Below are positions 6,800 through 7,136 of a stretch of DNA of 7,136 nt, in pieces; the stretch's first letter is position 1; each line of letters starts with the position of its first letter. The notes beneath the pieces were generated by a model. It did not search any database. It saw nothing but the letters and a program-made list of their open reading frames with translations, and had not been told where the DNA came from. The translations under genes were made by a program, and so were the position numbers. Source of the DNA: Firmicutes bacterium UBA6132. GTDB taxonomy: Bacteria; Bacillota_A; Clostridia; Tissierellales; Sedimentibacteraceae. Location: contig DIVM01000357.1 of the NCBI GenBank assembly GCA_002435835.1, positions 1-7,136 of the forward strand, given 5' to 3'.

Positions 6800-7136
6800 T
6801 CTTTTCCTCCTGAGCAGGTGCTTTTGACTCTGCTTTAAAATTATTTAGTTTTTCAAACATATTTTCAAGATCCTTCAGTATTTTATCTTGTTCTAAAGCA
6901 TCTAATTTATATTTAATAATAGGTCCTTTAGAAACATCAAATACAATTTTATCTTTGAAATTATCCAATAAGAATCCTATTAAATTCGTATTTAAGTCAG
7001 TGCTGTCATTCATTTCTATGTTGACTATATTTCCGACCTGTGTTAATGATTTTATTTTTATTTTTTGGCAAAGAGTTTTAATATAAGACACTTTTATTAA
7101 ATTATTAACTTGCTTTGGAGGATTTCCGAAGCGGTC
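6786..7136 (-). CDS. mfd: Transcription-repair coupling factor Mfd, C-terminal end only
   Basis: The last 116 codons of Mfd, the DNA translocase that removes stalled RNA polymerase and recruits UvrA to lesions. The frame is open to the right edge and starts there with DRFGNPPKQVNNLIKVSYIKTL, matching the ERFG/DRFG-(D/N)xP-xxVxxLLxxxxIK stretch at the start of the Mfd C-terminal domain (D7), which binds UvrA and keeps the protein autoinhibited. The rest of D7 (KIKIKSL to LENMFEKLNNF) follows. The last 17 residues (ESKAPAQEEKNEKK at the end) are a charged, probably disordered tail. A GTG at 7091-7089 could be taken for the start of a separate 101-residue gene, but it is an internal valine codon. 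The stop (6788-6786) lies inside the following foldase gene. Helicase and RNA-polymerase-binding domains are outside the window. Confidence 0.9.
   Translation of the reverse strand, partial: DRFGNPPKQVNNLIKVSYIKTLCQKIKIKSLTQVGNIVNIEMNDSTDLNTNLIGFLLDNFKDKIVFDVSKGPIIKYKLDALEQDKILKDLENMFEKLNNFKAESKAPAQEEKNEKK
6806..6811 (-). promoter_or_regulatory. Consensus ribosome binding site of the foldase gene, inside mfd
   Basis: AGGAGG on the minus strand, six bases before the foldase ATG at 6799 and within the final codons of mfd. The mfd stop is 13 bases beyond the start of the next gene, so a ribosome ending mfd finishes over this initiation region. This supports the ATG at 6799 and translational coupling. 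Confidence 0.85.

Noticed and set aside
7115..7136. Plus-strand GGAGGATTTCCGAAGCGGTC looks like the 5' end of a tRNA-Ser.
   Set aside because: The stretch is in frame with Mfd on the minus strand and encodes the expected DRFGNPP residues. The acceptor and D-arm spacing is also one base off a normal tRNA-Ser, and the rest cannot be seen.

Overview
The window is an ordinary low-GC, AT-rich stretch of chromosome from a spore-forming Firmicute, most likely a member of the Clostridia. Three things point there: an almost perfectly recognisable SpoVT, a single-chain clostridial-type PurL instead of the Bacillus PurL/PurQ/PurS subunits, and Mfd, a PrsA-like foldase and SpoVT in adjacent genes. I cannot name the genus. 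Every gene lies on the minus strand, so transcription runs from high to low coordinates. No mobile element, CRISPR array, tRNA or rRNA was found, and no gene-free gap exceeds 300 bases.

In the direction of transcription: (1) 7136-6786 is the C-terminal end of mfd, the transcription-repair coupling factor, entering from outside the window. (2) 6799-5846 is a lipoprotein parvulin-type foldase (PrsA/SurA-like) whose start overlaps the mfd stop by 14 bases, so the two are very likely co-transcribed and translationally coupled. (3) A 239-base gap holds a good sigma-A-like promoter and a roughly 156-base leader. (4) 5606-5055 is spoVT, the AbrB-type forespore transcription factor, closed by an intrinsic terminator at 4979-5016. 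(5) 4811-3123 is a beta-CASP metallo-beta-lactamase ribonuclease related to CPSF73/Ysh1, with an extra C-terminal tail. Its stop codon lies inside a strong terminator hairpin. (6) A 217-base control region carries overlapping inverted repeats with CGAA cores, then a near-consensus promoter. (7) 2905-1 is purL (FGAM synthase), open at the left edge. Its 968 visible codons are intact, and the glutaminase end is outside the window.

The layout gives three transcription units: mfd-prsA (possibly running on into spoVT, since no terminator was seen after prsA), the ribonuclease gene alone, and purL with its own promoter. The first joins DNA repair, extracytoplasmic protein folding and spore gene control, an extension of the mfd-spoVT neighbourhood known from Bacillus. 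Nothing here amounts to a new biological system. The parts most worth checking are the purL control region, the long spoVT leader and the unassigned C-terminal tail of the ribonuclease.
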